This document shows, piece after piece, positions 4,902-5,273 of a stretch of 5,273 nucleotides of DNA; the first letter of the stretch is position 1, and each line of letters starts with the position of its first letter. Position numbers and translations under genes: made by a program. Where the stretch lies: NCBI GenBank assembly GCA_947178115.1, contig CAMWXF010000157.1:1-5273 (forward strand). Direction: 5' to 3'. The notes beneath the pieces are model-generated. The model did not search any database, was not told where the DNA came from, and was given only the letters and a program-made list of their open reading frames with translations. The DNA is from an uncultured Lachnospiraceae bacterium (GTDB taxonomy: Bacteria; Bacillota; Clostridia; Lachnospirales; Lachnospiraceae).

Positions 4902-5273
4902 TAAATAAAACTGTTGAATTAGGCTTTTTTCTCGCCCTCGCATTGATACTTGCCTATGTGGAGTCGTTAATCCCGTTTTCTTTCGGTATTCCGGGAATCA
5001 AGGTGGGTTTGCCGAATCTGATTGTTGTCTTACTGTTATATCGCGAGGGCACGATACAAACAAATAGAATGGATTGTGGCGGCACATTGCAGGCTATCAG
5101 GATTGGACAAGGTGAAGAAGAAAAAGAGAGTAATGGAAAGCAAGAGACTGCTTTGCGGGATAATAGAGGAAAATGCGATGGAGTCAGGGAAGCTCTGCTT
5201 GTGAATGGACTTCGAATCATATTGTCCGGATTTCTATTCAGTAATCTGTATACGATATTATATTCGCTGGCCG
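4898..5273 (+). CDS. Gx transporter family protein (PF07456, formerly heptaprenyl diphosphate synthase component I), 3' end outside window
   Basis: The first 125 codons of an integral membrane protein are present; the frame is open to the window edge. Family features: ALALILAYVESLIPFSFGIP (13-32), GIKVGLPNLIVVLLLY (33-48) and, after an extra segment, REALLVNGLRIILSGFLFSN (97-116) followed by LYTILYSLA. These are the first membrane helices and re-entrant-like GxKxGLxN motif typical of PF07456, whose fold resembles small substrate-binding membrane transporters; the older name for a prenyl synthase subunit is not well supported. The ATG overlaps the stop of the NusG-II gene (ATGA), a standard coupling arrangement, with purines of the upstream gene's end giving only a weak ribosome binding site, which fits reinitiation. 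Oddity: about 44 residues (52-95), charged and hydrophilic, sit between LLYREG and REALL, where relatives run on directly. The frame is intact through the insert. The substrate is unknown. Confidence 0.87.
   Translation, partial: MINKTVELGFFLALALILAYVESLIPFSFGIPGIKVGLPNLIVVLLLYREGTIQTNRMDCGGTLQAIRIGQGEEEKESNGKQETALRDNRGKCDGVREALLVNGLRIILSGFLFSNLYTILYSLA
5051..5185 (+). other. In-frame extra segment of about 44-45 codons within the Gx transporter gene
   Basis: This purine-rich stretch encodes a hydrophilic, Glu/Lys/Arg/Asn-rich segment (residues 52-96) with no membrane character, placed where the family usually joins LY-x-x-G directly to W/V-R-E-A-L. It contains no stop in the gene frame and no obvious terminal inverted repeats or target duplication. 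It may be an expanded loop between two helices or captured DNA that kept the frame. The boundaries are judged from remembered family sequence and are uncertain by a few codons. Confidence 0.55.

Noticed and set aside
5022..5204. 60-codon + strand open frame over the Gx-transporter insert, considered as the true frame or as evidence of a double frameshift
   Set aside because: Its translation (Lys-rich) shows no PF07456 motif, while the frame from 4898 is open on both sides and keeps the family motifs before and after the insert.
663..5220. Numerous minus-strand open frames of 60-140 codons across the coding genes
   Set aside because: They lie opposite well-supported + strand genes, show no recognisable domain, and several are Ser/Cys- or His/Arg-rich as expected from reading codons in reverse.

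Overview
The window reads as a chromosomal stretch from a Gram-positive, low-to-moderate GC anaerobe of the Clostridia, most likely a Lachnospiraceae member. This rests on protein style (a Firmicutes-type HflK/HflC pair, a TPR gene next to a DUF4037 gene, and a NusG-domain-II gene next to a Gx-transporter gene), strong AGGAGG-like ribosome binding sites and compact same-strand packing. The assignment is inferred from gene content, not from a marker gene. All seven supported genes are on the + strand. No RNA gene, CRISPR array, insertion sequence or convincing rho-independent terminator was found.

Region 1 (1-2176): an AT-rich leader and then hflK and hflC, one base apart. Both encode single-pass SPFH/prohibitin-family proteins, expected to form the membrane cage that surrounds and modulates the FtsH protease. 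HflC has an unusual 40-residue cytosolic tail that is Asn/Gln-rich and then Lys-rich.

Region 2 (2177-4135): a 92-base spacer with a candidate promoter and a small dyad. It is followed by a kinesin-light-chain-like TPR protein (285 aa) and, 61 bases later, a DUF4037 protein (315 aa). The DUF4037 protein has an intact nucleotidyltransferase-type metal-binding motif and a helical C-terminal half. The two genes look like one functional unit of unknown role (TPR scaffold plus putative nucleotidyltransferase). This is the part of the window most likely to be an uncharacterised system.

Region 3 (4136-5273): an extended -10 promoter candidate and then three overlapping genes. The first encodes a 53-aa single-pass membrane protein. 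The second encodes a membrane-anchored NusG-domain-II protein with an extra tyrosine-rich segment. The third, cut off by the window end, encodes a Gx-transporter-family (PF07456) membrane protein. Both junctions are stop/start overlaps (8 bases, then ATGA), so translational coupling is likely. The Gx-transporter reading frame has an in-frame, charged extra segment of about 44 codons where family members normally run directly from one membrane segment to the next.

Two start sites differ from the longest open frame: hflC starts at 1103, and the DUF4037 gene at 3188. The 53-aa gene at 4196-4357 and the truncated gene at 4898-5273 are easily missed because one is short and the other runs off the edge.
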